Source: Nesterenkonia lacusekhoensis (GTDB lineage: Bacteria; Actinomycetota; Actinomycetes; Actinomycetales; Micrococcaceae). From it: 64,000 nt of DNA. This document shows positions 53,193 through 64,000 of this stretch, piece by piece; position 1 is the first letter of the stretch; the number at the start of each line of letters is the position of its first letter. The DNA lies in NCBI RefSeq assembly GCF_017876395.1, contig NZ_JAGINX010000001.1:1364001-1428000 (forward strand), in the 5' to 3' direction. The notes below the pieces were generated by a model that saw only the letters and a list, made by a program, of their open reading frames with translations, ran no database searches and was not told where the DNA came from. The position numbers and the translations under genes are program-made.

Positions 53193-53816
53193 TCAAGGCG
53201 TGACCAGCTTGCCCGCGCCGGAGCGGGCCGAGTCGAAGCGGGAGGCCACGTCGTCCCAGTTGACGATGTTCCAGAAGGCCTTGACGTAGTCCGGCTTCAC
53301 GTTCTGGTAGTCCAGGTAGAAGGCGTGCTCCCACATGTCCAGCATCAGCAGCGGGGTGGTGGCCACCGGCACACCGTTCTGCTGGTCGTAGAACTGCTCG
53401 ATCACCAGGTTGCCGCCGATGGGCTCGTAGGCGAGGATCGCCCAGCCGGAGCCCTGGATGGTCAGCGCGGCCTGGGTGAACTGCGCCTGGAACTTCTCGA
53501 AGGAGCCGAAGTACTCGTCGATGGCTGCGGCAAGCTCACCTTCGGGACGGCCCTGACCGTTGGGGGTCAGGTTCTTCCAGAAGATGGAGTGGTTGGTGTG
53601 ACCACCCAGGTTGAACTGCAGGTTCTTCAGCAGCAGCGGAGTGGAGGCGTAGTCCTCCTTCTCGCGGGCCTCGGCCAGCTTCTCCAGCGCGGTGTTGGCG
53701 CCGCCCACGTAGGTGTTGTGGTGCTTGGAGTGGTGCAGCTCCATGATGCGGCCCGAGATGTGGGGCTCCAGAGCGCCATAGTCGTAGTCGAGTTCCGGAA
53801 GGGTGTACTCAGCCAT
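53193..53816 (-). CDS. sodA: superoxide dismutase (Mn/Fe type)
   Basis: This 207-residue enzyme disproportionates superoxide. Metal ligands are visible in [10 protein letters not shown] (N-terminal His ligands), NHSIFWKNL, and the signature [13 protein letters not shown] (Asp and His ligands). Mn against Fe use cannot be settled by eye, but a [13 protein letters not shown] context suits the Mn or cambialistic group. AAGGAGGAAG before ATG 53816 is a strong ribosome binding site. It stands alone between gap and whiA. Confidence 0.95.
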   Translation of the reverse strand: MAEYTLPELDYDYGALEPHISGRIMELHHSKHHNTYVGGANTALEKLAEAREKEDYASTPLLLKNLQFNLGGHTNHSIFWKNLTPNGQGRPEGELAAAIDEYFGSFEKFQAQFTQAALTIQGSGWAILAYEPIGGNLVIEQFYDQQNGVPVATTPLLMLDMWEHAFYLDYQNVKPDYVKAFWNIVNWDDVASRFDSARSGAGKLVTP

Positions 53817-53953
53817 GATCTTCCTCCTTGTGAGATGAGTTCCGCACCTCATCCTATGCCCAGAGGCAGATGGCATAAAGACCGCTACGGACTATGAACC
53901 CAGTGTTCACCCAGGGATGAAGTCACCTGTGCCGAGAGCCTCCGGCCAGAGAC

Positions 53954-54934
53954 TCAGTTCTCCAGCATGTCGGGGGTGACATTGGCCTCCGTGCCCGGAA
54001 TCTCCAGATCAGAAGCCTTCTTATCCGCCATGGCCAGCAGTCTGCGGATCCGGCCGGCGATGGCGTCCTTGGTCATCGGCGGCTCAGCCAGTCGGCCCAG
54101 CTCATCCAGCGAAGCCTGCTTATGGGCCAGGCGCAGCTCTCCGGCGTACTTCAGGTGATCCGGGACGTCCTCGCCGAGGATCTCCAGAGCCCGCTCCACC
54201 CGCGCACCTGCTGCGACAGCGGCCTGGGCCGAACGGCGGAGGTTGGCGTCGTCGAAGTTGGCCAGACGGTTGGCGGTGGCGCGGACCTCCTTGCGCATCC
54301 GACGCTCCTCCCAGACCAGCAGCGTCTGGTGAGCACCCATGCGGGTCAACAGCTGGGCGATGGAGTCTCCGTCCCGGATGACCACCCGGTCCACGCTGCG
54401 CACTTCGCGCGCCTTGGCCGTGATGCCCAGGCGCCGGGCGGAGCCGACCAGGGCCAGTGCGGCCTCGGGACCGGGGCAGGTCACCTCCAGCGAGGAGGAG
54501 CGGCCGGGCTCGGTGAGCGAACCATGGGCCAGGAATGCTCCCCGCCAGACGGCGACGGCGTCAGCCACCGACCCGTTGACGATGACGGAGGGAAGCCCCC
54601 GCACGGGGCGGCCGCGGGCATCCAACAGGCCCGTCTGACGCGCCAGGGTCTCGCCCTCGCGCACGACACGGACCACATAGCGGGAGCCCTTCTTCAGTCC
54701 GTTGCCCGAGACCACGATGATCTCGCTGTCGTGGCCATAGACCTCTGCGACGGCGGCACGCAGGCGGCGCGCCGAGGCGGCGTGGTCGAGTTCGGCCTCG
54801 ATGACGATGCGCCCGGAGATGATGTGCAGCCCGCCGGCGAAGCGGAGCATCGAGGAGACCTCTGCCTTCCGCTCGGAGGTGGTCTCCGCCTCTTGGCGGG
54901 AGAGCTCTTCCTTGACCGATTCGGTCAGCGCCAT
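53954..54934 (-). CDS. whiA: sporulation-type DNA-binding regulator WhiA
   Basis: This 326-residue protein has the WhiA plan: an N-terminal degenerate LAGLIDADG-like region ([20 protein letters not shown]) and a C-terminal helix-turn-helix ([28 protein letters not shown]). WhiA is conserved in Gram-positive bacteria; in Streptomyces it activates ftsZ and sporulation genes, and elsewhere it affects cell division. The order rapZ, yvcK, whiA is conserved. The homologous start is ATG 54934. Confidence 0.95.
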   Translation of the reverse strand: MALTESVKEELSRQEAETTSERKAEVSSMLRFAGGLHIISGRIVIEAELDHAASARRLRAAVAEVYGHDSEIIVVSGNGLKKGSRYVVRVVREGETLARQTGLLDARGRPVRGLPSVIVNGSVADAVAVWRGAFLAHGSLTEPGRSSSLEVTCPGPEAALALVGSARRLGITAKAREVRSVDRVVIRDGDSIAQLLTRMGAHQTLLVWEERRMRKEVRATANRLANFDDANLRRSAQAAVAAGARVERALEILGEDVPDHLKYAGELRLAHKQASLDELGRLAEPPMTKDAIAGRIRRLLAMADKKASDLEIPGTEANVTPDMLEN

Positions 54935-55046
54935 GTGATCGATCCCCTGAGTCTTCCGGTTGTGTCAGCCCCGCTATGCTACTGGATTCCCCGATGGGAG
55001 TCTCAATGCCCTGTTCCAGGGTTCTCCCAGCTGCTGCAGAGCCTGG

Positions 55047-56039
55047 TCAGCTGTTGAACACCTCATGGAGCGCCATCGCCAGGCGCAGCGGGTCATGGAC
55101 GTCGGGACGATCCGTCGAGCGGACCTCCTGATAGACGACCTGGGCTCCGATCTGTGCGGCGACCTCTTGGAACTCCTCCCTCTCAGACTGCTTCACCGAC
55201 TCCGGGTCGGCCAAGACCCGGTCGATCCGGATCTGTGGGGCGTAGTGGTGCAGCACACGGAGATGGTCCGCCGGAGACATGCCTGCCGTCTCGTCGGTCT
55301 CCGCGATGAGGTTCATCACGATACATCGCTTGGCCTCGGTCTCATACAGCGCAGTCCGCATATCCTCCAGCAGCAGATGCGGCAGCACAGAGGTGTACCA
55401 GGACCCCGGACCGAAGACCACCCAGTCGCTGAGTTCGATGGCGCTGACCGCCTCCACACAGGCCTGCGCCTGGGCCGGGTGGATCTCCACATCGGAGAGC
55501 CGACCCATCCGCCCCGCCTTGGCGAGTTCCACCTGGGATCCGATGCGCACCGGAGCGCCATCCTCCTCCCCCGGCTCGGTACGCTCGTGGACCGGAGGGT
55601 GGACCAGACCCGACATGGTCAGCGGCTGGCGCGACATGGGCAGCACCTGGCCGCGGGCTCCGAGGAGCGCACCCGCCCAGCGCAGCCCGTCCACGGGGTC
55701 CCCGATCAGCTCCCAGAGGGCCACGATCAGCAGGTTGCCCATCGCGTGATCGTCCAGACTTCCGGTGACCCCGTCCCGGGAGCGGAAGCGGTGCTGCATG
55801 ACCTGGGCCCAGGTCCGGCCCCATTCGGTGTCATCGCAGAGCGCGGCCAGCGCCATCCGGAGATCGCCCGGTGGCAGCACGTCCATGTCCTGGCGGATCC
55901 GGCCGGAGGAGCCGCCGTCGTCGGCCACCGTGACGATGGCGGTCAGATGTTCGGCAGCGATGATGCGCAGCGCCGCAAGCGTGGCGGAGAGGCCATGGCC
56001 TCCGCCGAGGGCCGCGACCCGGAAGACGGATTTCTTCAC
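55047..56039 (-). CDS. yvcK: YvcK/CofD-like protein (gluconeogenesis factor)
   Basis: This 330-residue protein begins ALGGGHGLSATLAALR (about 10-25) and contains VADDGGSSGRIR, both hallmarks of YvcK proteins, which bind UDP-sugars and influence cell-wall metabolism and carbon use. The fold is that of the CofD lactyl transferases, but the transfer chemistry is not established. It starts four bases after the rapZ stop. Confidence 0.95.
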   Translation of the reverse strand: MKKSVFRVAALGGGHGLSATLAALRIIAAEHLTAIVTVADDGGSSGRIRQDMDVLPPGDLRMALAALCDDTEWGRTWAQVMQHRFRSRDGVTGSLDDHAMGNLLIVALWELIGDPVDGLRWAGALLGARGQVLPMSRQPLTMSGLVHPPVHERTEPGEEDGAPVRIGSQVELAKAGRMGRLSDVEIHPAQAQACVEAVSAIELSDWVVFGPGSWYTSVLPHLLLEDMRTALYETEAKRCIVMNLIAETDETAGMSPADHLRVLHHYAPQIRIDRVLADPESVKQSEREEFQEVAAQIGAQVVYQEVRSTDRPDVHDPLRLAMALHEVFNS

Positions 56040-56042
56040 GCC

Positions 56043-56942
56043 TCACTCCCGTCCGAGGTCCCGGTGCACCGTATTGACCGTGACGTGAGGCAGCTGGTCC
56101 AGACGGCGGGCGAGCTCCTCCGAGATCGCCACCGAGCGGTGCTTGCCTCCGGTGCACCCCACCGCAAGGGTGGCGTAGTGCTTGTTCTCCCGGCGGTAGC
56201 CCTCCAGCACCGGCAGCAGAGCTTCGACGTAGCGGTCCACGAATTCGCCGGCACCCTGGTTCTCCAGCACATAGTCCCGGACCTCATCGTCCTGGCCGGT
56301 CAGCGGACGCAGCTCAGGAACCCAGTGCGGGTTGGGGATGAAGCGGACGTCGGCCACGAAGTTCGCATCGGCGGGCACACCGTACTTGAAGCCGAAGCTC
56401 ATGACGTTCAGCCGCAGCTGGACGGGGCCGTCGGCGGCGAAGAGCTCATTCATCGCGTGGGCCAGGCCGTGGACGTTGAGCGAGGTGGTGTCCACGACCA
56501 CTTCGGCTCCGGCTTTGATCTCCTGGAGCAGATCGCGTTCTGCTGTGATCCCGTCCAGGATGCGCCCGGAGCCCTGCAGCGGATGAGGCCGGCGGCCCTG
56601 TTCGAAGCGCCGGACCAGCAGCTCGTCGGAGGCGTCCAGGAAGAGCATGCGGTAGTGGATGCCGGAGGCCTTCACCTGGGCCAAGGCGTCCTGAATGTTG
56701 CTGAACAGGCCGCGGCTGCGCACATCGAGGACGACGGCGAGCTTCTCCACCGAACCGGGGTGCCGGGCGATGATGTCCATCATGGTGGTGATCAGCTCCG
56801 GCGGGAGCCCCTCCACCACGTACCAGCCCATGTCTTCCAGCGCGTGAGCTGCGGTGGTGCGCCCCGCCCCGGACATCCCGGTGAGGATCAGAAGTTCGTT
56901 CTCCGGAGGCTTCACCGGGGTCAGGGCATCACCATTACTCAT
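56043..56942 (-). CDS. rapZ: RapZ-type nucleotide-binding protein
   Basis: This 299-residue P-loop protein has ILTGMSGAGRTTAAHALED (about 19-37), where the usual Walker A Lys is Arg, as in other actinobacterial members. The C-terminal domain contains AVGCTGGKHRSVAISEEL, the RapZ signature. In E. coli RapZ controls glmS through small RNAs; in Actinobacteria its role is less clear. It lies between uvrC and yvcK. Confidence 0.94.
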   Translation of the reverse strand: MSNGDALTPVKPPENELLILTGMSGAGRTTAAHALEDMGWYVVEGLPPELITTMMDIIARHPGSVEKLAVVLDVRSRGLFSNIQDALAQVKASGIHYRMLFLDASDELLVRRFEQGRRPHPLQGSGRILDGITAERDLLQEIKAGAEVVVDTTSLNVHGLAHAMNELFAADGPVQLRLNVMSFGFKYGVPADANFVADVRFIPNPHWVPELRPLTGQDDEVRDYVLENQGAGEFVDRYVEALLPVLEGYRRENKHYATLAVGCTGGKHRSVAISEELARRLDQLPHVTVNTVHRDLGRE

Positions 56943-56955
56943 AGGGAGACCTTAT

Positions 56956-58866
56956 CTATTCCTGCTGCAGGTGGTCGAGAATCTTCTGCGCCGTCGCCGC
57001 ACCGATGCCGGGCACCTCCGCCACCTGCTCAGCAGTGGCCTCGCGCAGCTTGGCCACCGAGCCGAAGTGTTCGACGACGGCAGCACGCCGACTGGGCCCC
57101 AGCCCGGGCACATCGTCCAGGGCCGAGGAGGTCATCTGCTGAGAACGCTTGGAGCGGTGATACGCGATGGCGAAGCGGTGGGCTTCGTCGCGGATCCGCT
57201 GGAGCATGTACAGCGCCTCGGAGCTGCGCGGCAGCACGAGCGGAAAGTCGTCGTCGGGAAGCCAGATCTCCTCGAGCCGCTTGGCCAGCCCGACCACCGG
57301 CATATCGGTGATGCCCAGCTCTTCCAGCGCGGCGGCGGCCGCGTTGACCTGCGGCTGCCCGCCGTCGACCACCACCAACGACGGCGGATAGGCGAAGCGG
57401 CCGCGCTCCTCCTCCGCCTCAGGATCCACCTCTCCGGAGAGCTGGGCGGGGTCGCCGGACTCAGCCTGCTCCTTCAGATAGCGGGAGAAGCGCCGCGTGA
57501 TGACATCGTGCATGGCTGAGGTGTCATCCCGGGCAGCCTCACCCCCGATGGAGAAGCGGCGGTAGTCCTTCTTCTTGGGCAGCCCGTCCTCGAGCACCAC
57601 CATGGAGGCCACGACGTTGGTGCCTCCGGTGTGCGAGATGTCGAAGCATTCGATGCGCAGCAGGGGCTCCGGGGCCCCGAGGGACTCCTGCAGCTCCCGC
57701 AGGGCCGCCGAGCGGGTGGTGATGTCAGAGCTGCGCCGCGCCTTGTGCAGAGCCAGAGCCTGGTCAGCATTCTCATTGACCGTGCCCAGCAGAGAAGCCT
57801 TGTCGCCGCGCTGAGGCACGCGCAGATCCACCCGTGCCCCGCGCAGCTGGCGCAGCCAGGTGCTGATCTCCTCGGCGTTCTCCGGCAGCTCAGGCACCAG
57901 GACCTCGCGGGGGATCCGCTCAGTGTCCGGGATCGCTCCGTATACCTGCAGGAGCAGCTGCTCGACCATTGCACCGGCGTCGGTCTCCTCCACCTTCTCC
58001 ACCACCCAGCCGCGCTGGCCGCGGATGCGTCCCTGACGGACGTGGAAGACCTGAGCGGCAGCCTCCAGCTCATCCTCGGCGAAGGCGAAGATGTCGGCGT
58101 CGGTGTCCTCGGAGAGCACCACTGCGTTGCGCTCGAAGACGCGGCGCAGCGCTTCCAGATCATCGCGGTACCGGGCTGCATCCTCATAGCGCAGCTCAGA
58201 GACCGCGCCCTTCATCTGCTGTTCGATCCGGCGCATATGCGGACCCGGGCGGCCTGCCATGACCTCCACGAATTCCTCGGCCAGTGCACGGTGGTCCTCC
58301 TCGGAGATGTTGCCCACGCACGGTGCCGAGCATTTGTCGATGTAGCCCAGCAGGCAGGGACGCCCGGAGGCCTGGGCGCGGCGGAAGACCCCGGCCGAGC
58401 AGCTGCGCACCGGGAAGACCCGCAGCATGGTGTCCACCGTCTCGCGGATGGCCTTGGCCGGGTGGAAGGGCCCGAAGTAGCGGACTCCGGGCTTCTTGTC
58501 TCCACGCATGACCTGGACCCGCGGGAATTTCTCATTCATCGTGACCGCGAGGTAGGGATAGGACTTGTCATCCCGGTACATGATGTTGAACCGCGGCGTG
58601 TGCTGCTTGATCCAGGTGTACTCCAGCTGGATCGCCTCGAGCTCAGAGCCCACGACGGTCCATTCCACCCGCGAGGCGGCGTGGACCATGGCGTGGGTCT
58701 TCGGGGGCAGCGAAGCCACCCGTGCGAAGTAGGAGTTCAGCCGGGACCGCAGGTTCTTGGCCTTGCCCACATAGATCACGCGGCCGTGGGGATCCAGGAA
58801 GCGGTACACCCCGGGAGAGGTAGGAATCTCTCCCGGCTGGGGACGGTAGGAGGCGGGATCAGCCAT
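56956..58866 (-). CDS. uvrC: excinuclease ABC subunit C
   Basis: This 636-residue nuclease makes both cuts in nucleotide excision repair. It has the GIY-YIG N-terminal domain ([21 protein letters not shown], about 13-33), a UVR region, the RNase-H-like C-terminal nuclease ([19 protein letters not shown]) and a final HhH pair ([17 protein letters not shown]). ATG 58866 starts the homology; the open frame beyond it overlaps the acyltransferase gene. It lies between the acyltransferase and rapZ genes. Confidence 0.96.
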   Translation of the reverse strand: MADPASYRPQPGEIPTSPGVYRFLDPHGRVIYVGKAKNLRSRLNSYFARVASLPPKTHAMVHAASRVEWTVVGSELEAIQLEYTWIKQHTPRFNIMYRDDKSYPYLAVTMNEKFPRVQVMRGDKKPGVRYFGPFHPAKAIRETVDTMLRVFPVRSCSAGVFRRAQASGRPCLLGYIDKCSAPCVGNISEEDHRALAEEFVEVMAGRPGPHMRRIEQQMKGAVSELRYEDAARYRDDLEALRRVFERNAVVLSEDTDADIFAFAEDELEAAAQVFHVRQGRIRGQRGWVVEKVEETDAGAMVEQLLLQVYGAIPDTERIPREVLVPELPENAEEISTWLRQLRGARVDLRVPQRGDKASLLGTVNENADQALALHKARRSSDITTRSAALRELQESLGAPEPLLRIECFDISHTGGTNVVASMVVLEDGLPKKKDYRRFSIGGEAARDDTSAMHDVITRRFSRYLKEQAESGDPAQLSGEVDPEAEEERGRFAYPPSLVVVDGGQPQVNAAAAALEELGITDMPVVGLAKRLEEIWLPDDDFPLVLPRSSEALYMLQRIRDEAHRFAIAYHRSKRSQQMTSSALDDVPGLGPSRRAAVVEHFGSVAKLREATAEQVAEVPGIGAATAQKILDHLQQE

Positions 58867-58870
58867 CAGT

Positions 58871-59590
58871 TCAGTCGCCGGCCTCGCTCCCACCGGCCGG
58901 CGGGCTGTTGTAACGGTCCACCCGCTCCTGCCCGGAGAGCTCGGCAATGGCGTCCATGATCTGCGCAGTGGCCTGCCGGCGGGCGGGCAGAGGATGCTTC
59001 TCCCCCAGCTTCTCGAACCGGAGCGGCTCGCCCACACGCATCTCGAACCGGTGCGGGCGGATGGCCGAGGAGTCCGCGGCCTGCAGATGCTCAGTCCCCT
59101 TCAGCCCGACCGGGACCACGGGAAGCCCGGTGGCCACGGCCAGCCAGCCCACCCCGGTCTTGCCCCGGTAGAGCTTCCCGTCACGGCTGCGGGTCCCCTC
59201 CGGGTAGATCCCGACGCCGTGACCCCGAGAGGCGATGCGCCCGAGCCCGTGCAGAGCTTCCACAGAGGCGGCTTTGCGGTCACGCTCCACAGGCACCGAT
59301 CCCACCGACTCGAAGAAGATCTTCATGGCCCGGCCCTTCAGGCCGGGCTGGGTGAAGTACTCAGCCTTGGCGAAGAAGCTCACCGGCCGCGGCGAGAGAG
59401 CCTGGATGAGCACGGAGTCCAGGAAGGAGAGGTGGTTCGACGCCACGATGAACCCGCCGTCGGCGGGCACGTGGTCGAGTCCGGTGATGACCGGCCGGCA
59501 GGAGACCCGCACGACTCCCGCGAAGGTCTTACGGATGGCGCTGTGGGTGACCACAGGCGTCTCACCGGATGCTTCCTCTGCTGAACTCAC
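58871..59590 (-). CDS. 1-acyl-glycerol-3-phosphate acyltransferase (PlsC-like)
   Basis: This 239-residue acyltransferase has the family box NHLSFLDSV (H-x-x-x-x-D), GSVPVERDR, and [19 protein letters not shown]. It acylates lysophosphatidic acid or a related lipid in the membrane. GTG 59590 is the preferred start, with a second GTG three bases earlier; both lie just after the uvrA stop. It lies between uvrA and uvrC, with four bases before uvrC. Confidence 0.9.
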   Translation of the reverse strand: MSSAEEASGETPVVTHSAIRKTFAGVVRVSCRPVITGLDHVPADGGFIVASNHLSFLDSVLIQALSPRPVSFFAKAEYFTQPGLKGRAMKIFFESVGSVPVERDRKAASVEALHGLGRIASRGHGVGIYPEGTRSRDGKLYRGKTGVGWLAVATGLPVVPVGLKGTEHLQAADSSAIRPHRFEMRVGEPLRFEKLGEKHPLPARRQATAQIMDAIAELSGQERVDRYNSPPAGGSEAGD

Positions 59591-59597
59591 CACGGAA

Positions 59598-62504
59598 TCA
59601 TAACAACGGCTTGAGGAAGGCACCGGTATGGGAACCGGTCTCCTCCGCCGTGCGGGCCACATGTTCGGGTGTTCCCTCCACCAGGATGCGACCACCTCCG
59701 GTGCCGCCTTCCGGACCCAGGTCGATGAGCCAGTCGGCAGATTTGATGACGTCCAGATTGTGCTCGATGGTCACCACAGTGTTGCCCTTGTCCACCAGAC
59801 CCTGGAGGACGTTGAGCAGCTTGCGGATGTCCTCGAAGTGCAGCCCGGTGGTGGGCTCGTCCAACACGTAGATGGAGCGGCCGTTGGATCGCTTCTGCAG
59901 CTCGGTGGCCAGCTTCACGCGCTGAGCCTCTCCCCCGGAGAGCGTAGTGGCCGCCTGGCCCAGACGGACATAGCCCAGCCCGACGTCGACCAAGGTGTTC
60001 AGATGCCGAGCGATGGGAGCGAAGGCGGAGAAGAACTCTGCGGCCTCCTCGATCGGCATGTCCAGGACCTCGGCGATGGACTTGCCCTTGTAGAGGACCT
60101 CGAGGGTCTCCCGGTTGTAGCGGGCTCCCTGGCAGACCTCGCAGGGCACGTAGACGTCCGGGAGGAAGTTCATCTCGATCTTCAGCGTGCCGTCGCCCGA
60201 GCAGGACTCGCAGCGGCCGCCCTTGATGTTGAAGGAGAAGCGGCCGGGCTGGTATCCGCGGGTCTTGGCCTCCTGCGTCTCGGCGAAGAGCTTGCGGATG
60301 TGGTCGAAGACCCCGGTGTAGGTGGCTGGGTTGGACCGCGGGGTCCGACCGATGGGGCTCTGGTCCACATGGATGATCTTGTCCAGGTGATCCACCCCGT
60401 CGATGCGCCGGTGGCGGCCCGGGACCTGCTTGGCGTTGTTGAGCCGATTGGCCAACGACTTGTAGAGGATCTCGTTGATCAGGGTGGACTTGCCGGACCC
60501 GGAGACGCCGGTGACCGCGAGGAAGACTCCCAGCGGGATGTCCGCAGAGACGTTCTGCAGGTTGTTCTCATAGGCTTCGACGATCCGCAGGCTGCGCTCA
60601 GGGTCCAGGGGACGTCGCTCAGCAGGCACGGCGATGCTCCGGCGTCCGGAGAGGTAGTCACCGGTGATGGACTTCTGATTGTCCCGCAGGCCCTGCACGG
60701 AGCCGGAATGGACGATCTCACCCCCGCGCTCCCCCGCCCCGGGGCCGATGTCCACGATCCAGTCGGCCTCGGCGATGGTGTCCTCATCGTGTTCGACCAC
60801 GATGAGTGTGTTTCCGAGATCACGCAGCCGGGTCAGCGTCTGGATCAGCCGTGTGTTGTCCCGCTGGTGCAGGCCGATGGAGGGCTCATCGAGCACATAG
60901 AGCACCCCCACCAGGCCGGAGCCGATCTGGGTCGCCAGCCGGATGCGCTGGGCCTCGCCGCCGGAGAGTGTGCCGGCGGCGCGCTCCAGGTTGAGATAGC
61001 CCAGCCCGACGTCGAGCAGGAAGTCCAGGCGGGCGTGGATCTCCTTCAGCACCTGGTCGGCGATCTGAGCGTCCCGGGCCGAGAGGGTCATCGCGCGGAA
61101 GAACTCCGCCGTCTCGTCCAGGGGCAGACGGGCGATATCGGCGATGGAGCGTCCCTCCACGAGCACCGAGAGGGAGGCGGAGTTCAGCCGCTGACCGTCG
61201 CAGTCGGGGCAGGGGATCTCGCGCATGTACTGCTCGTAGCGGTCGCGCGCGTTGTCCGACTCGACCTCTTCGTGCTTACGGGCGATGTAGCCGATGACTC
61301 CCTCGAAGCCCGTGGAGTAGCGGCGTTCGCGGCCCCACCGGTTCCGGTACTGGACGGTGACCTTGTAGTTGCGCCCGTGCAGCAGCGCCTTCTGGACCTT
61401 CTTGGACAGGTCCTTCCATGGTGTGCGCAGGGAGAAGTCCAGCTCAGCGGCCAGCCCACCCATGATGCGCAGCCAGTACTCCTTCGTGCCCTTACCCATG
61501 GCCCACGGTGCGATGGCGCCGTCCTCGAGGGACAGCGAATCGTCAGGCACCACCAGGTCCGGGTCCACCTCCAGGCGCGACCCGATGCCGGAGCAGGTCT
61601 GGCAGGCGCCGAAGGGAGAGTTGAAGGAGAAGGACCGGGGCTCGATCTCGTCGATCTCCAGCGGATGCTCATTCGGGCAGGCGAGGTTCTCGGAGAAGGA
61701 CCGGAGCTTGGGTCCGGTGAGCCCCTCAGGGACCCTCTCCAGATCCGACGGCGTCCCGTCCTGGTCCAGATCCACCAGATCCACGACCACACGACCCTCG
61801 GCCAGCTTCAGCGCGGTCTCCACCGAATCGGTCAGACGCTGCCGCATCCCCTCGCGGATGACCAGGCGATCGATGACCACATCGATGGTGTGCTTGTACT
61901 GCTTCTCCAACGTGGGCGGCTCGTTGAGCTGGATGACCTCGCCGTCGACGACCGCGCGGGCGAACCCTTGGCCGGCCAGGTCGCGGAACAGGTCCTTGAA
62001 CTCGCCTTTGCGGCCGCGGACCACCGGCGCCAGCACCTGGAAGCGGGTCTTCTCCGGAAAGGAGAGCACCTGGTCCACGATCTGCTGCGGTGTCTGCCGG
62101 TCGATCTTCTCCCCGCAGACCGGGCAGTGCGGCACGCCGATGCGCGCCCACAGCAGACGCAGGTAGTCGTGGATCTCCGTGACCGTGCCCACGGTGGAGC
62201 GGGGGTTGCGCGAGGTCGACTTCTGATCGATGGAGACTGCCGGAGAGAGACCCTCGATGAAGTCGATGTCCGGCTTGTCCACACGCCCGAGGAACTGCCG
62301 GGCGTAGGCAGAGAGGGACTCGACATAGCGGCGCTGCCCCTCGGCGAAGATGGTGTCGAAGGCGAGCGAGGACTTCCCTGATCCGGAGAGTCCGGTGAAG
62401 ACGATGAAGGAGTTGCGCGGCAGCTCCACCGCGACGTCCTTCAGGTTATGCTCGCGAGCACCCTGCACCACGATCTGGGTCGCTTCAGCTCTAGTCTCAG
62501 ACAC
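59598..62504 (-). CDS. uvrA: excinuclease ABC subunit A
   Basis: This 968-residue ATPase recognises DNA damage in nucleotide excision repair. It has two ABC ATPase modules, with Walker A motifs [13 protein letters not shown] and [11 protein letters not shown], two LSGGEAQR signatures, and zinc fingers seen as [14 protein letters not shown] and [11 protein letters not shown] 62504 ([13 protein letters not shown]) starts the homology; the longer open frame is not supported. It is the first gene of the uvrA-acyltransferase-uvrC group on this strand. Confidence 0.97.
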   Translation of the reverse strand: MSETRAEATQIVVQGAREHNLKDVAVELPRNSFIVFTGLSGSGKSSLAFDTIFAEGQRRYVESLSAYARQFLGRVDKPDIDFIEGLSPAVSIDQKSTSRNPRSTVGTVTEIHDYLRLLWARIGVPHCPVCGEKIDRQTPQQIVDQVLSFPEKTRFQVLAPVVRGRKGEFKDLFRDLAGQGFARAVVDGEVIQLNEPPTLEKQYKHTIDVVIDRLVIREGMRQRLTDSVETALKLAEGRVVVDLVDLDQDGTPSDLERVPEGLTGPKLRSFSENLACPNEHPLEIDEIEPRSFSFNSPFGACQTCSGIGSRLEVDPDLVVPDDSLSLEDGAIAPWAMGKGTKEYWLRIMGGLAAELDFSLRTPWKDLSKKVQKALLHGRNYKVTVQYRNRWGRERRYSTGFEGVIGYIARKHEEVESDNARDRYEQYMREIPCPDCDGQRLNSASLSVLVEGRSIADIARLPLDETAEFFRAMTLSARDAQIADQVLKEIHARLDFLLDVGLGYLNLERAAGTLSGGEAQRIRLATQIGSGLVGVLYVLDEPSIGLHQRDNTRLIQTLTRLRDLGNTLIVVEHDEDTIAEADWIVDIGPGAGERGGEIVHSGSVQGLRDNQKSITGDYLSGRRSIAVPAERRPLDPERSLRIVEAYENNLQNVSADIPLGVFLAVTGVSGSGKSTLINEILYKSLANRLNNAKQVPGRHRRIDGVDHLDKIIHVDQSPIGRTPRSNPATYTGVFDHIRKLFAETQEAKTRGYQPGRFSFNIKGGRCESCSGDGTLKIEMNFLPDVYVPCEVCQGARYNRETLEVLYKGKSIAEVLDMPIEEAAEFFSAFAPIARHLNTLVDVGLGYVRLGQAATTLSGGEAQRVKLATELQKRSNGRSIYVLDEPTTGLHFEDIRKLLNVLQGLVDKGNTVVTIEHNLDVIKSADWLIDLGPEGGTGGGRILVEGTPEHVARTAEETGSHTGAFLKPLL

Positions 62505-62641
62505 GCGCACAAGTCTAAGCGCACTGACGGCTTCGAACAAACATTCGATCGATGGGCGGCCTGCCGGAGGACAGCGTCCTGGTCTGCTCACGGACCTTCG
62601 AAGGTGGCCCAGCTTCTGCGCCAGACCATAGACTGGCGGTC

Positions 62642-63307
62642 ATGGCCACGGACAGTTCCCTGATTCACGATCTCCCCGCCGTCACAGTGCGGCGCATCTC
62701 AGTCTCCGAGATGAGCAACAACGTGTACCTGCTCACCGCAAAGAAGTCAGGGGTTCAGGTACTCATCGATGCGGCCGACGACGCCGCGGCCATCCGATCG
62801 ATGATGGCTGAGGCCGGCGCCGACACCCCCTGCTCCCCCGGCCTGCACGCGGTGCTCACCACGCACCAGCACTGGGACCACATCCGCGCCCTCGCCGAGC
62901 TCGCTCAGCCCGGCGTCGCGCTGGCCGCCGGCGAACCCGATGCCGAGGCCATCGAAGAGGACAAGGACGTGGAGATCTCCACCCGGCTGCAGCACGGAGA
63001 CGTCGTCAGCTATGACGGCATCAGCCTCGACGTGATCCACCTGCGCGGCCACACTCCGGGCTCCGTGGCCTTCGTCTACCCGGTCGAGGACGACCCCACC
63101 CATCTGTTCACCGGCGACTCCCTGTTCCCGGGCGGCGTGGGCAAGACCTTCTCCGAGGCGGACTTCGGGCAGCTGATCGACGATGTGGAGGAACGCATCT
63201 TCTCCGTCTACGACGACGACACCATCGTCCATCCCGGCCACGGCGACCCCACCACTCTCGGCGCAGAGCGACCCAAGCTCGCCGAGTGGCGGGAGCGCGG
63301 CTGGTGA
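62642..63307 (+). CDS. metallo-beta-lactamase-fold hydrolase
   Basis: This 221-residue protein has the zinc-binding motif [10 protein letters not shown] (H-x-H-x-D-H, about 74-83), GHTPGSVAF with a third His ligand, and [14 protein letters not shown], typical of glyoxalase II-like and related thioesterase-type hydrolases. Similar genes often sit beside uvrA in Actinobacteria. ATG 62642 is preferred over upstream alternatives. It is divergent from uvrA and overlaps the helicase gene by four bases. Confidence 0.92.
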   Translation: MATDSSLIHDLPAVTVRRISVSEMSNNVYLLTAKKSGVQVLIDAADDAAAIRSMMAEAGADTPCSPGLHAVLTTHQHWDHIRALAELAQPGVALAAGEPDAEAIEEDKDVEISTRLQHGDVVSYDGISLDVIHLRGHTPGSVAFVYPVEDDPTHLFTGDSLFPGGVGKTFSEADFGQLIDDVEERIFSVYDDDTIVHPGHGDPTTLGAERPKLAEWRERGW

Positions 63308-64000
63308 CCCTCGAGAAGTTCCACTCCTGGGTCGAATCCCGCGGCATCACCCTCTACCCGGCCCAAGAGGACGCTGTCCTGGAGCTGGCCGAAGGCCATC
63401 ACGTCATCATGGCCACCCCCACCGGATCAGGAAAGTCGATGGTGGCCGCCGCCGCCCACTTCCTGGCCCTCGAGCGTGGTCAGCGCAGCGTCTACACCGC
63501 TCCGATCAAGGCGCTGGTCTCTGAGAAGTTCTTCTCGCTGGTGGAGATCTTCGGCGCCGAGAAGGTCGGCATGGTCACCGGCGACTCGTCGGTCAACGCC
63601 GAGGCCCCCATCATCTGCTGCACCGCCGAGATCCTGGCCAACGAGGCGCTGCGGGACGGCGCCGAGGCCGATGTGGGACCGGTCATCATGGACGAGTTCC
63701 ACTTCTATGCCGAACCTCAGCGCGGGTGGGCCTGGCAGGTGCCGCTGATCGAGATGCCGCAGGCGCAGTTCCTACTCATGTCGGCGACCTTGGGCGACAC
63801 CAGCCGCTTCGAACAGCGGATCGCCGAACGCACCGGCCGCGACGTGGTCACCGTGACCAGTGCGGAGCGTCCCGTTCCGCTGCACTTCGAGTACTCCACC
63901 ACGCCTCTGCAGGCCAAGCTGGAGGAGCTGGTCTCCACGCGTCAGGCTCCGGTCTACGTGGTCCACTTCTCCCAGCGCGAAGCCGCTGAGCGTGCCGCCG
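63304..64000 (+). CDS. DEAD/DEAH-type RNA helicase, N-terminal part
   Basis: About 232 residues from GTG 63304 run off the end of the window. Motifs are ATPTGSGKS (Walker A), [10 protein letters not shown] (DEFH Walker B variant), and LLMSATLGD (SAT motif III). It resembles the actinobacterial helicases with a C-terminal DUF3516 domain, which cannot be checked here. The start overlaps the previous stop as GTGA, so the genes are coupled. Confidence 0.9.
   Translation, partial: MTLEKFHSWVESRGITLYPAQEDAVLELAEGHHVIMATPTGSGKSMVAAAAHFLALERGQRSVYTAPIKALVSEKFFSLVEIFGAEKVGMVTGDSSVNAEAPIICCTAEILANEALRDGAEADVGPVIMDEFHFYAEPQRGWAWQVPLIEMPQAQFLLMSATLGDTSRFEQRIAERTGRDVVTVTSAERPVPLHFEYSTTPLQAKLEELVSTRQAPVYVVHFSQREAAERAA

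Noticed and set aside
54960..57311. 783-codon plus-strand frame opposite yvcK and rapZ
   Set aside because: It is antisense to two well-supported genes and crosses their border.
59628..62381. 917-codon plus-strand frame opposite uvrA
   Set aside because: It mirrors the codon pattern of uvrA; no family motif is present.

Overview
The window is a piece of a high-GC Gram-positive chromosome. Gene order points to the Micrococcaceae (a Nesterenkonia/Arthrobacter-like organism, by inference): uvrA, uvrC, rapZ, yvcK, whiA, then gap, pgk, tpiA, secG, and beside them tkt, tal, pgi, zwf, opcA, pgl. GTG starts, short ATGA overlaps between genes and a tRNA without an encoded CCA also fit an actinobacterium.

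Layout. Positions 1-2252 are chromosomal: the start of uppP, an acidic protein, a DUF5703 protein, an M20 peptidase and a strong hairpin. Positions 2260-33774 are an integrated genomic island in a tRNA-Leu(GAG) gene. A 54-base direct repeat of the tRNA 3' half marks both ends, and an integrase fragment and a terminase fragment remain inside. From 33721 to the end the chromosome resumes: tRNA-Leu, L31 type B, a TauE/SafE permease, an ABC ATPase, serB, the pentose phosphate operon, an iron-type ABC importer, the glycolytic operon, sodA, the whiA-uvrA block, a metallo-hydrolase and the start of a helicase.

The island has four parts. (a) 2476-5638 is an operon of XRE-cupin regulator, B3/B4 tRNA-editing-type protein, EamA exporter and DHDPS-family aldolase, preceded by two tandem dyads that overlap its own start codon. 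(b) 5681-9354 is a terminase remnant, a complete IS3-family element and a complete ISL3-family element that abut with no base between them. (c) 9519-23715 is a complete azole/dehydroamino-acid RiPP gene cluster. It encodes a leader-binding E1-like partner, two different YcaO proteins, an azoline dehydrogenase, a split LanB-type dehydratase, a PqqD-like/M50 protease fusion, twin precursor peptides whose cores are almost only Ser, Cys and Thr, an ABC exporter and a small membrane protein. A second, truncated ISL3 copy in the same orientation follows, so this cluster looks like the cargo of a composite transposon. (d) 25876-33238 is a metal and redox operon: a CxxC chaperone, two P1B ATPases with non-standard membrane motifs (CPG and TPC), a cupin protein, an oxidoreductase, a methyltransferase and a Crp/Fnr regulator, with an FNR-like box in the promoter and a broken csoR behind it.

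The RiPP cluster is the strongest candidate for an undescribed system. The enzymes predict a peptide with thiazol(in)es, oxazol(in)es and dehydroalanines. Only one SpaB_C-type protein is present, so no separate pyridine synthase is seen. The product would then be a linear goadsporin-like peptide rather than a classical thiopeptide, made from a core with no hydrophobic residue larger than alanine.
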